From NCBI RefSeq assembly GCF_003259375.1, contig NZ_QLLN01000001.1:473360-537359 (forward strand): DNA of 64,000 nt. The letters are read 5' to 3'. Source of the DNA: Arenibacter echinorum (GTDB lineage Bacteria; Bacteroidota; Bacteroidia; Flavobacteriales; Flavobacteriaceae). Positions 16,513 to 23,842 of this stretch are shown one piece after another; position 1 is the stretch's first letter, and the number at the start of each line of letters is the position of its first letter. The position numbers were made by a program, and so were the translations under genes. Below the pieces are notes generated by a model, which did no database searches, was not told the DNA's origin, and worked only from the letters and a program-made list of their open reading frames with translations.

Positions 16513-17196
16513 CTATATTTTAAAAGTTACGATTCCATAGTCCATTTCAAATATTTGACCTGAGATCGAGGATGCTTTTTCAGATAATAGAAATTCGGCC
16601 ATTTCCGCTACTTCCTTGGGATCCAGGAATTTTTTTAAAGGATGGCGCTCTTTAATATTTTCGATCATCTTTTCATTACGCAGAAGCTTTGAAGCTAATT
16701 GGGTATCCGTCACCGTAGGTGCAATGGCATTAATACGTACGTTGGGCGCCAATTCCGCACCTAGGGATTTTACCAAACCTTCCACGCCGGATTTGGCTGT
16801 GGCAATACTGGCGTGGTATGGCATTCCTAATTTGGAGGCCACAGTGCTAAAAAGTAACACTGAGGGGTGTTGCCCTTTTTTTAATACCTCCAAATACTTC
16901 TGAATGGTCTTGACGGCACCAATAACATTTATTTCAAAATCTTCCCTAAAGTCTTCCAAACTTAAACGCGCAATCGGTTTTAGATTGATACTTCCAGGAC
17001 AGTAAACTATGGCGTCCAGGGCAGTAATTTCCGGTAAATCGTCCTTAAGGATATCAACATTATAATGTGTTAGGTTGGCGTGGGTATTTTCCGGCGCCGA
17101 CCTACTAAGGTTGATTACTTTATGGGCATCTACCAAATTACCAACAATAGCTTTTCCTATTCCCTTACTGCCCCCTACAATGACTATTGTCTTCAT
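16513..17196 (-). CDS. SDR family oxidoreductase
   Basis: A 227-aa short-chain dehydrogenase. The nucleotide-binding motif GGSKGIGKAIV is at residues 8-18, and the acidic/neutral residue after the second strand and the central NVIGAVKTIQ helix are typical. The catalytic region has a Ser in LLFSTVASKLG, but the usual YxxxK is replaced by HASIATAKSGVEG, which lacks the Tyr, so catalysis may be altered. It lies 10 nt after the small unknown gene and 3 nt before glutathione peroxidase. Similar SDRs (often annotated CsgA-like) occur in flavobacterial photolyase-type clusters. Substrate unknown. Confidence 0.85.
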   Translation of the reverse strand: MKTIVIVGGSKGIGKAIVGNLVDAHKVINLSRSAPENTHANLTHYNVDILKDDLPEITALDAIVYCPGSINLKPIARLSLEDFREDFEINVIGAVKTIQKYLEVLKKGQHPSVLLFSTVASKLGMPYHASIATAKSGVEGLVKSLGAELAPNVRINAIAPTVTDTQLASKLLRNEKMIENIKERHPLKKFLDPKEVAEMAEFLLSEKASSISGQIFEMDYGIVTFKI

Positions 17197-17206
17197 TTTT
17201 TTTGTA

Positions 17207-17437
17207 TTAAATATTGGTTACCAAATGTTTACCCTTTAACCTTTTTTCTACTTTACGTTTTATAGCGGTCAGGCGTTTCATGATATCCATAATCTTATCA
17301 TCCTTCTTGCTCTTATAAATTTCATTCAGGCCCAAGATTAAGGCTTTTGCTTTTCTTGAAATTTCAATTCTGTCGCTTGTTGAAAGTGATCTTAATTTCC
17401 TTTGCTCAAATTCCAATGCTTCGTTGATGAGGTCCAT
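17207..17437 (-). CDS. conserved hypothetical protein
   Basis: A 76-aa charged, fully helical protein (MDLINEALEFEQRKLRSLS...) with a basic C-terminus. No domain recognised. It lies 4 nt after folE and 10 nt before the SDR, so it is clearly translated as part of the folE operon. Confidence 0.7.
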   Translation of the reverse strand: MDLINEALEFEQRKLRSLSTSDRIEISRKAKALILGLNEIYKSKKDDKIMDIMKRLTAIKRKVEKRLKGKHLVTNI

Positions 17438-17441
17438 AATT

Positions 17442-18140
17442 TTAGTCTTTAATGTAGTTTTGCAATTCTGCTATTTTTGATGGAGTATTAAATTTTCCTC
17501 CATAATAGGAGGTTACTGTTGCGGATGTTTCATCTTTGATGCCCCTTGAAGACACACAAAGGTGTTTGGCATCTATAATGACCGCAACGTCGTCAGTGCC
17601 CAAAATACGTTTCAAATCCTCTGCGATTTGATTAGTAAGGCGTTCCTGTACCTGTGGCCGTTTGGCATAGTACTGTACAATTCTATTCAATTTGGACAAA
17701 CCTATTACCTTCCCCGAGGAGATATAGGCCACGTGTGCTTTTCCAATGATCGGTACAAAATGATGCTCGCAGTTGGAATAAAAGCTAATGTTCTTTTCCA
17801 CCAACATTTGATTGTACTGATATTTATTATCGAATAATGCTATTTTTGGTTTGTTTGCCGGATTTAATCCCGAGAAAATCTCATCGATGTACATCTTGGC
17901 AACTCGCTCTGGAGTACCTTTTAGGGAATCATCCGTTAGGTCCAATCCCATGACATCCATAATTTCCTCAAACAATAGGGCAATACGCTGCTTTTTCTCT
18001 GTGTCAGACAGTTTAAAGGCATCTAGTTTCATTGGGGTTTCCAAACCTGTATAAAGATGGTCATCGCCAATATCCTCATGGGTAAAACCATTTAATTTAT
18101 GTCCGTTTTTTTTGTTTAGGGTTAAGGTATCTGCATTCAT
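17442..18140 (-). CDS. folE: GTP cyclohydrolase I
   Basis: 232 aa with the FolE tunnelling fold. Zinc and active-site motifs are visible: FYSNCEHHFVPIIGKAHVAY, GLSKLNRIVQYYAKRPQVQE and CVSSRGIKDETSATVTSY. It converts GTP to 7,8-dihydroneopterin triphosphate, the first step to folates and pterins. The N-terminal 40 residues are a low-similarity extension. In this operon it may supply pterin or folate for light-related enzymes (folate is the antenna of many photolyases), inferred from context; it may equally be the housekeeping copy. It follows TIGR03643 by 54 nt. Confidence 0.95.
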   Translation of the reverse strand: MNADTLTLNKKNGHKLNGFTHEDIGDDHLYTGLETPMKLDAFKLSDTEKKQRIALLFEEIMDVMGLDLTDDSLKGTPERVAKMYIDEIFSGLNPANKPKIALFDNKYQYNQMLVEKNISFYSNCEHHFVPIIGKAHVAYISSGKVIGLSKLNRIVQYYAKRPQVQERLTNQIAEDLKRILGTDDVAVIIDAKHLCVSSRGIKDETSATVTSYYGGKFNTPSKIAELQNYIKD

Positions 18141-18194
18141 ATTATCTTTTTAGTGTGCTGTACTTATGAACTCATCCCATAAGTCAAAGCACTG

Positions 18195-18467
18195 TTATCT
18201 TTTTGAAATTGAGTTATGTGTAATCTGTTTTTGTCTAGAACATTTAAAGCGTCCTTGTTCAAAGGTTCTTAATTTTTGATGTTTGGTAGCGCGTCCTTGA
18301 ACACGTTGGCGCCACATTTTAAAACTACTTGGTTTCATTTCCCGGCGCATTAGCTTAATTACTTCTTGTTCCGGTATTGAAAACTGATAGGTTATGGCTT
18401 CAAAAGGAGTTCTGTCTTCCCAGGCCATTTCAATAATTCGGTCAATATCCCTTTCGTTAAATCTCAT
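18195..18467 (-). CDS. TIGR03643 family protein
   Basis: A 90-aa basic protein with the family core FNERDIDRIIEMAWEDRTPF, EQEVIKLMRREMKPSSFKMW and RVQGRATKHQKL. It looks like a small helical DNA- or RNA-binding protein. From memory, this family is often encoded next to cryptochrome/photolyase genes; none is adjacent here. Its start overlaps the upstream gene stop by 4 nt (ATGA), indicating translational coupling. Confidence 0.85.
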   Translation of the reverse strand: MRFNERDIDRIIEMAWEDRTPFEAITYQFSIPEQEVIKLMRREMKPSSFKMWRQRVQGRATKHQKLRTFEQGRFKCSRQKQITHNSISKR

Positions 18468-18895
18468 TTAAAATTTAAAAAATCATATTTCGACTCGTAT
18501 CTCGCTTTATATTTCAGCAACTTATGAAGGAAAGATTTACTGCTTTTAAAGGTCTCATCTTTTCTGAACCTAATAAATCGTCCTTGGGCATATAGACTGC
18601 TATAGTCACCTTTATACATGACCAATTGATAATAGGGAATAACCCAAGTGAAATTGCTAAAACCTTTAATTATTCTCACCAATATTCCTAGCGGACGTAA
18701 TTCTATATTGGCATAAGTAGCATCAAAAGTGCTGTTGAGATAATCTTTCATATTGGCACTGGATTCCTCTATAATCATTCTTTTAGAAACAGTTCCTTTC
18801 AATTTTATTGTTTTTATAAAACTGAAAGGTTTCCCAACTACATCGTTTATTAGTAGGGAAATATCTTTATTATTGTGTGAGGTTTCTAAAATCAT
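18464..18895 (-). CDS. conserved hypothetical protein, first gene of the folE operon
   Basis: 143 aa from the ATG at 18895 (MILETSHNNKDISLL). A TTG nine nt upstream is possible but the leader from the predicted start site would then be almost nil. The middle has ELRPLGILVRIIKGFSNFTWVIPYYQL, a conserved-looking beta-rich segment; no TM helix or known domain. The gene is led by the shared operator at 18928-18957 and coupled to TIGR03643 by a 4-nt overlap. The function is unknown; context suggests the light or oxidative response. Confidence 0.7.
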   Translation of the reverse strand: MILETSHNNKDISLLINDVVGKPFSFIKTIKLKGTVSKRMIIEESSANMKDYLNSTFDATYANIELRPLGILVRIIKGFSNFTWVIPYYQLVMYKGDYSSLYAQGRFIRFRKDETFKSSKSFLHKLLKYKARYESKYDFLNFK

Positions 18896-18914
18896 CTTAT
18901 TCAAACGGTGTAAT

Positions 18915-18957
18915 CAAAGTTACAAAATGTTTAAGGGTTTTTGAAATAAGTTAAACA
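18915..18957 (-). promoter_or_regulatory. promoter with inverted-repeat operator, putative CarH site
   Basis: On the minus strand: TGTTTAA, 16 nt, TTAAACA, then TTTTG and the -7 element TAACTTTG. The same half-sites, the same 16-nt spacing and the same 5-nt gap to the -7 element recur before the TetR gene. The operator covers the expected -33 region, as a repressor site would. The predicted transcript start leaves a leader of about 13 nt. Confidence 0.7.
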
Positions 18958-19011
18958 GTATTACATTCTATTTTCTTATGATGGTATAGGCTATCACTAT
19001 ATAAAGGAGTT

Positions 19012-20436
19012 TTAATTGGTTACCAATTTATTGATCAGCCCATTGAAGATAAATCCATGAAATGGATACACGCTGTACCAGTACAAACGTCCGGCAAGTC
19101 CACGGGGCCTGAAGGTGGCAGTTTGTTTTAGAAGTCCATTTTCAATTTTAAACTCCAGCCAAGCTTCCCCTGGTAATTTCATTTCTGCGTATAACAAAAG
19201 TTTCTTTTCTTTCTTATCGCTGAAAATAACCCTCCAAAAATCCAGTGCATCCCCAGCATCCAATTCGGAAACATGGGTTCGTCCCCTACGCAGTCCAATA
19301 CCTCCTACTAATTTGTCCAGATATCCTCTGATTTTCCAGAGAAAATTGCCGTAATACCAACCAGTGGTTCCACCAATAGACCAAATTTTGTTGATGGTGG
19401 CCTGCTCATTTTGGACTTTACGTTCTTTATAATCCTTAAAACATCCGTATTTGGGAACATTAATGTATTTGTGCAGGCTGTTCTTTAAGCGGCCGCTGCT
19501 CACCATGGAATCCTTCCAACTGGATATTATACTGTTTTGTTCAATTTTTTCGAAAGCCAATTGTACGGCCTCTTTATAGGTAATAGGGTGTACGTCCAGG
19601 AGTTGATTAATATTGCTGGGTTTCCCTACAATCTGAACTCCCATGCTATCCACTAATGTCGTTGCCAATTTGTAAGAGGTGGAGGTTACAAAATACAGCC
19701 AATACGAAGAGAGTTTTGGAGTCATGACCGGTACCGTTAAAATATACCGCTTTAACCCCCTTATTTGAGCAAATTCCAGGAGCATTTGCTTATAGGTCAA
19801 AATTTCTGGCCCAAAAATGTCATATGAGGTGTTAAAAAGCTCTTTCCTTCCTTTTGCCCGTGATAAGAAAGCCAATACATCCCTTACCGCCAAGGGTTGC
19901 GTTTTGGTATTGAGCCATTTTGGTGCTACCATTACGGGTAGTTTTTCGACCAGGTCCCTTATGATCTCAAAGGATGAACTTCCCGATCCAACAATGATAC
20001 CTGCCTTAAAAACGGTAAGCCCGTAGGAATCCGAGGCTAAAATTTCTTCCACATTTTTTCTGGACTGTAAATGTTTGGAAAGCTGCTCTTCGTTTGTAAT
20101 GCCACTTAGATAAATAACTTGCTTAAGGTTGGTAGTGGAAAAATAGGCTTTGAAATTGGCTGCACAAGCAGCTTCCAAACGTTCAAAATTATTTGAAGAG
20201 TTAGACATTGAGTGTATAAGATAATATGCCACATCAATATCTTTAGGTATGCCTTTAAGAGTTTCAGGTTTTAAAAAATCGGCCTCGATTATACTGATAT
20301 TTTCATCATCAAGATAATTTTTATCAGCTCTTAATGTATCCCTTACAGCGCAAACCACATGATGCCCTTCGTTGGTTAAAATGGGAATCAATCGTTTACC
20401 GATATACCCTGTGGCGCCTGTTACGAGAATTTTCAT
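19012..20436 (-). CDS. NAD(P)-binding SDR/NmrA-like protein with C-terminal DUF2867
   Basis: 474 aa. The extended-SDR N-terminal half (about 1-290) starts MKILVTGATGYIGKRLIPIL with the GxxGxxG dinucleotide motif and continues DVAYYLIHSMS. The C-terminal half (about 320-470) is DUF2867, including DALDFWRVIF and GEAWLEFKIENGLL. The catalytic YxxxK is not evident, so this is an atypical SDR. Its substrate is unknown. It is the third gene of the TetR-ABC1-SDR operon, 42 nt after the ABC1 kinase gene, and is a typical member of flavobacterial clusters around photolyase/cryptochrome genes (from memory). Confidence 0.85.
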   Translation of the reverse strand: MKILVTGATGYIGKRLIPILTNEGHHVVCAVRDTLRADKNYLDDENISIIEADFLKPETLKGIPKDIDVAYYLIHSMSNSSNNFERLEAACAANFKAYFSTTNLKQVIYLSGITNEEQLSKHLQSRKNVEEILASDSYGLTVFKAGIIVGSGSSSFEIIRDLVEKLPVMVAPKWLNTKTQPLAVRDVLAFLSRAKGRKELFNTSYDIFGPEILTYKQMLLEFAQIRGLKRYILTVPVMTPKLSSYWLYFVTSTSYKLATTLVDSMGVQIVGKPSNINQLLDVHPITYKEAVQLAFEKIEQNSIISSWKDSMVSSGRLKNSLHKYINVPKYGCFKDYKERKVQNEQATINKIWSIGGTTGWYYGNFLWKIRGYLDKLVGGIGLRRGRTHVSELDAGDALDFWRVIFSDKKEKKLLLYAEMKLPGEAWLEFKIENGLLKQTATFRPRGLAGRLYWYSVYPFHGFIFNGLINKLVTN

Positions 20437-20478
20437 TTGTTATATTTATTGGATAAATTGTTCAACTTCCGTTAAACA

Positions 20479-21789
20479 CTAAAATCCGTTGAAGTTGTTG
20501 ATCTTAATATTGTCGGCTTTTAAATCGAACATAAGATTATATAAGCCAAAAAAGGTTCTGTTGATATAGATAAAATGTTTGGAACCCCTGTTACCGTTCA
20601 TTTTGCGCAGTTCGGTGCTTTTGGAGTATCGCTGCCCCAATTCTGTGATTTTTCCAAAGAATTCGCCATTTGAAAAGTCGAAGGTTTCCACTTGAAACGG
20701 TTGGGTGAAAAGGCTTAACAATTCATGGAACATCTCCGTGAAGAATTCTGCTTCCTCTGGGGAATCGTCTTCACGTAAAATCTCCAGTTCGTATAATTTG
20801 GAAACGAAGAATTTCTGGTCGTTAATATTTTCTGGTTTGGCCAACTCAAAATAGGGCACGTAGAATTCGTTGGGAATAATTTTCATACAGCCAAAATCCA
20901 GGGCAATCAATTTACCTTCCTTGGACACCAGGAAATTTCCGGGATGTGGGTCTGCATGTACTTTTCTCAGATTATGCATTTGAAACATATAAAAATCCCA
21001 TAACGCCTGCCCAAGCTTATTGGCTTTTTCTTGATCGGTATTGTAGGCCGTAAACTCCGAAAGGTGTTCCCCTTGCATATAGTCCATGGTAATAATTCGA
21101 TCAGAGGACAATTCTTCGTAATATTGAGGAAACAAAAGGTTGGGAATGCGTGAGCAGGCTTTTGCAATTTCCTTGCTCTGTTCCATTTCCAACACATAAT
21201 TTGTTTCCTCTATTAACTTTCCTTCAACTTCCTTAAAGTACTTGTCCGAATCTTTGCCTTTTATATTAAACATTTTAATTGCAATAGGTTTAACAAGTGC
21301 AAGGTCGGAGGCTATACTCTCGGCAACTCCAGGATATTGGATTTTCACAGCAAGTTTTTTCCCATATTTTGCTGCCTCATGGACCTGTCCAATACTGGCA
21401 GCGTTGACTGAAGTTGTGTTGAAGGAATCAAATAATTCATTGGGCAGTTTGCCAAAATAATTTTTAAAAGTTTTAATTACCAGAGGAGGCGATAAAGGGG
21501 GAACTGAAAATTGGGCCAAAGAAAATTTTTCCACATACGCTTGGGGCATTATGCTTTTTTCCATGCTCAACATTTGAGCTACTTTTAAAGCACTGCCTTT
21601 AAGTTGTTTAAGGCTGTCATATATGTCCTCGGCATTGTTCTCGTTGAGCCTTGATCTTGCCTCCAGCTCTGTTTTTGTTAGTTTATCGCCATAGTACTTT
21701 AGATAGTTAACTCCAACTCTGGCGCCCGTGGACACTAATTTTGAGGCACGATGTATTTTTGAAACAGGTATATTGTCAATTGTTTTCAT
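20479..21789 (-). CDS. ABC1/AarF/UbiB-family kinase-like protein
   Basis: 436 aa with the protein-kinase-like ABC1 fold: the N-terminal KxGQ-like segment appears as LKVAQMLSMEKSIMP, the alanine-rich loop as NAASIGQVHEA, the catalytic loop as VHADPHPGNFLV and the metal-binding motif as ALDFGCMK. Family members support isoprenoid quinone synthesis or lipid homeostasis, perhaps as ATPases. Nine nt separate it from the TetR gene upstream. No quinone biosynthesis gene is nearby, so its target here is unclear; the context suggests protection of membrane lipids in the light. Confidence 0.9.
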   Translation of the reverse strand: MKTIDNIPVSKIHRASKLVSTGARVGVNYLKYYGDKLTKTELEARSRLNENNAEDIYDSLKQLKGSALKVAQMLSMEKSIMPQAYVEKFSLAQFSVPPLSPPLVIKTFKNYFGKLPNELFDSFNTTSVNAASIGQVHEAAKYGKKLAVKIQYPGVAESIASDLALVKPIAIKMFNIKGKDSDKYFKEVEGKLIEETNYVLEMEQSKEIAKACSRIPNLLFPQYYEELSSDRIITMDYMQGEHLSEFTAYNTDQEKANKLGQALWDFYMFQMHNLRKVHADPHPGNFLVSKEGKLIALDFGCMKIIPNEFYVPYFELAKPENINDQKFFVSKLYELEILREDDSPEEAEFFTEMFHELLSLFTQPFQVETFDFSNGEFFGKITELGQRYSKSTELRKMNGNRGSKHFIYINRTFFGLYNLMFDLKADNIKINNFNGF

Positions 21790-21798
21790 CCAGTGTTT

Positions 21799-22455
21799 TT
21801 AATTCATGTTCATTTTTTCTTTGAAAATGAATTTTCCAAAGTCGAGCACACTTTTAAGAGGCGAAATATTTAAAACATCAAAACTGGTGTTGACCGATTT
21901 CTCTATAAATATATCGGTCTTTTCAAAAGCAGCTGAGGTGTCTTCCATCCAGAACTTCATGGTCAATAACAATTGTAGCCAAGCCGATTCTTGTAGTGCA
22001 CGCCGCTGAATTTTATCTATTTGTTCCTGTTTTATATCCAAGGTATCTATGTTCAATTCCTCAATGTAGGAGGTAAAAGATCTTTTAAAATCTGAAAGAA
22101 CTGCTAGTCCTTTAAGTCCGTTTTTATGGCGATCCAGGGCGTATATAACATAACTTCTATTGGCCGTTAAATTTTCAAAAAAGGTGAAGTAAAAACTTAA
22201 GAGTTTATTGCGAGCATCGAAGGATTTATAATCTTCGCTTTTTTCCAAAACGGTAACGGTATTCTTAAAAAAAGCTTCGAAAATATGATTTTCAATGGCT
22301 TCAAACGAACCAAAAAGATCATAGAATTTAGACTCTTCAAAGTTGCTGGCTTTTGCAAAGGCATAAACCGATTTGGGGTTTTCATTATGTTCAAGGACAT
22401 AATCCATATAAGATGAAATGATGTCGTTTTCTGTTATTGTTTTCTTTTTTGCCAT
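21799..22455 (-). CDS. TetR/AcrR-family transcriptional regulator
   Basis: A 218-aa protein starting MAKKKTITENDIISSYMDY with a TetR-type N-terminal helical DNA-binding region (about 8-55, SVYAFAKASNFEESKFYDLFGS) and a helical C-terminal ligand domain. The HTH is less basic than usual, as in a flavobacterial TetR subgroup that accompanies ABC1 kinases. First gene of its operon, with a leader of about 13 nt and the shared inverted-repeat operator just upstream. It may act on the same operon or elsewhere. Confidence 0.82.
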   Translation of the reverse strand: MAKKKTITENDIISSYMDYVLEHNENPKSVYAFAKASNFEESKFYDLFGSFEAIENHIFEAFFKNTVTVLEKSEDYKSFDARNKLLSFYFTFFENLTANRSYVIYALDRHKNGLKGLAVLSDFKRSFTSYIEELNIDTLDIKQEQIDKIQRRALQESAWLQLLLTMKFWMEDTSAAFEKTDIFIEKSVNTSFDVLNISPLKSVLDFGKFIFKEKMNMN

Positions 22456-22474
22456 GACTTTATATTGTATGGTA

Positions 22475-22516
22475 CAAGATACGAAATGTTTAACGTTTTA
22501 GATTAAATATTAAACA
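22475..22516 (-). promoter_or_regulatory. promoter with inverted-repeat operator, putative CarH site
   Basis: On the minus strand: TGTTTAA, 16 nt, TTAAACA, then TTTCG and TATCTTG as the -7 element. The layout is identical to that at 18915-18957, with unrelated spacer sequence, which argues for recognition of the half-sites. The MerR/B12 regulator encoded immediately upstream is the obvious candidate to bind. Confidence 0.7.
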
Positions 22517-22741
22517 AAATTTAACTTGGATTTATGCTGTCCTTGCTTACAAAGCCTATAAAGGCATTATTATTTGTATATAATTTTAGAACTCAATATA
22601 AGCGCTACTATTTAAGGGTGGTGGGTTTACAATCTTGGATGTAAGTAGGGTTCGCTGGGATTTCTTCCCAAACCGGTTTACGGAGTAATGATGGTACTCA
22701 GCTTGAAAAGAAGGTTCAAAAACTATTTAAGCCTTGGGTTG

Positions 22742-23641
22742 TCAAAGATTTTGGACCAATTGATCTATCTGGGAAAAGGCAACAACATTTTTGGGCAAAT
22801 CTTTTTGATTTATTTCCTGGAGCATTTTTCCCAATATCCAAAGCTCGGAAGTAGTATTTTTCAGCAGCAAGTCATGAAAATCCTTTAGATATAGCATAAT
22901 GTTTTCCTTGTCCGGTTGTACTGTGAAATAGGAAACGAATACAACATTATCATACAATCGTATTAAATCCTTTAAACTAAATATAGGGATGCTTTGTCCA
23001 AGAAAAATGGCTTGATAGCCTTTGGACAGGATTTCATAATTAAGGAACATTAAGCCCAACTCGTGAATTTCGTTATCTGGAAGATACAGTACAAATGTTT
23101 TGGAGTTATTGGTGGGTGTGCTGAATTGCAACTTTTCGGTATTTACCAAGATCTTTTGTTTGATCAAGGCGCAAATAAAATGTTCATGGGAGGGCTTTAT
23201 GGTGTCAGTTTGCCAAAGCAGTCCTACTTCGTTTAAAAAAGGAATAAAGTCTTCATAGAAAATTTCCCTAAACGATTTTTCCTTTAAAAGGGCATTATAC
23301 GTTTTAAAAAATAGTGCCTGATCAAAGTTCATCATGGACATTTTAAAGGAATTTAAAACATGTCCGTTATCGCTTTGTTCTGAAACCAAATTTCTAACAA
23401 CGCCCGGAATTTTATCTTCCCCTAGCTGCGAGATCTTTGAAATCTTATAACCGTTATTGTAGAGAAAAGTAACATTAAGAAGTTTCTGTAGGTTCTCTAA
23501 ATCATAGCATCTTATGTTGGTATCCGTTCTGTTAGGTTGAAAAAGATTGTAGCGCTTTTCCCATATGCGAATGGTATGGGCCTTTATACCGGAAAGATTC
23601 TCAAGATCTTTAATGCTAAAGTTACTCTTAACGTTGTTCAT
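22742..23641 (-). CDS. MerR-family regulator with B12-binding domain (CarH/LitR-type photoreceptor)
   Basis: 299 aa. The MerR winged HTH is at residues 8-60 (FSIKDLENLSGIKAHTIRIW, then IRCYDLENL). A four-helix B12-binding cap follows (about 100-165) with the W-x9-EH motif complete: Trp143, Glu153, His154, the residues that in CarH contact the adenosyl group. The Rossmann B12 domain (about 180-299) keeps the lower-ligand motif ExHxxG as EIHELG, His193. In CarH/LitR, adenosylcobalamin allows DNA binding in the dark and light releases it. All key residues are present, so light sensing is likely. It heads the locus, with its own promoter divergent from the FUSC gene. Confidence 0.9.
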   Translation of the reverse strand: MNNVKSNFSIKDLENLSGIKAHTIRIWEKRYNLFQPNRTDTNIRCYDLENLQKLLNVTFLYNNGYKISKISQLGEDKIPGVVRNLVSEQSDNGHVLNSFKMSMMNFDQALFFKTYNALLKEKSFREIFYEDFIPFLNEVGLLWQTDTIKPSHEHFICALIKQKILVNTEKLQFSTPTNNSKTFVLYLPDNEIHELGLMFLNYEILSKGYQAIFLGQSIPIFSLKDLIRLYDNVVFVSYFTVQPDKENIMLYLKDFHDLLLKNTTSELWILGKMLQEINQKDLPKNVVAFSQIDQLVQNL

Positions 23642-23761
23642 GTATTTTTAAAAAAGATTAAACAAAAATATCATTTTTATATTTTATTTCAAAGTTTCTT
23701 GAGACCTTTAATTTATGGGGTCCTTGCTTGTAGCTTTATCGTGTGCTAGTTATTTTCCCAG

Positions 23762-23789
23762 GGAATATTTCCTGAAAACAGAATATTCC
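23762..23789. promoter_or_regulatory. inverted repeat before the FUSC gene
   Basis: GGAATATT and AATATTCC, 8-bp perfect arms separated by 12 nt, 54 nt before the FUSC start and about 120 nt before the divergent CarH-type gene. A possible dimer-binding site; no T-run, so not a terminator. Confidence 0.4.
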
Positions 23790-23842
23790 AATATTTGCTG
23801 TAGCCATGGCAAATCGTATCTTTATGGCTGAACAATTATGTA

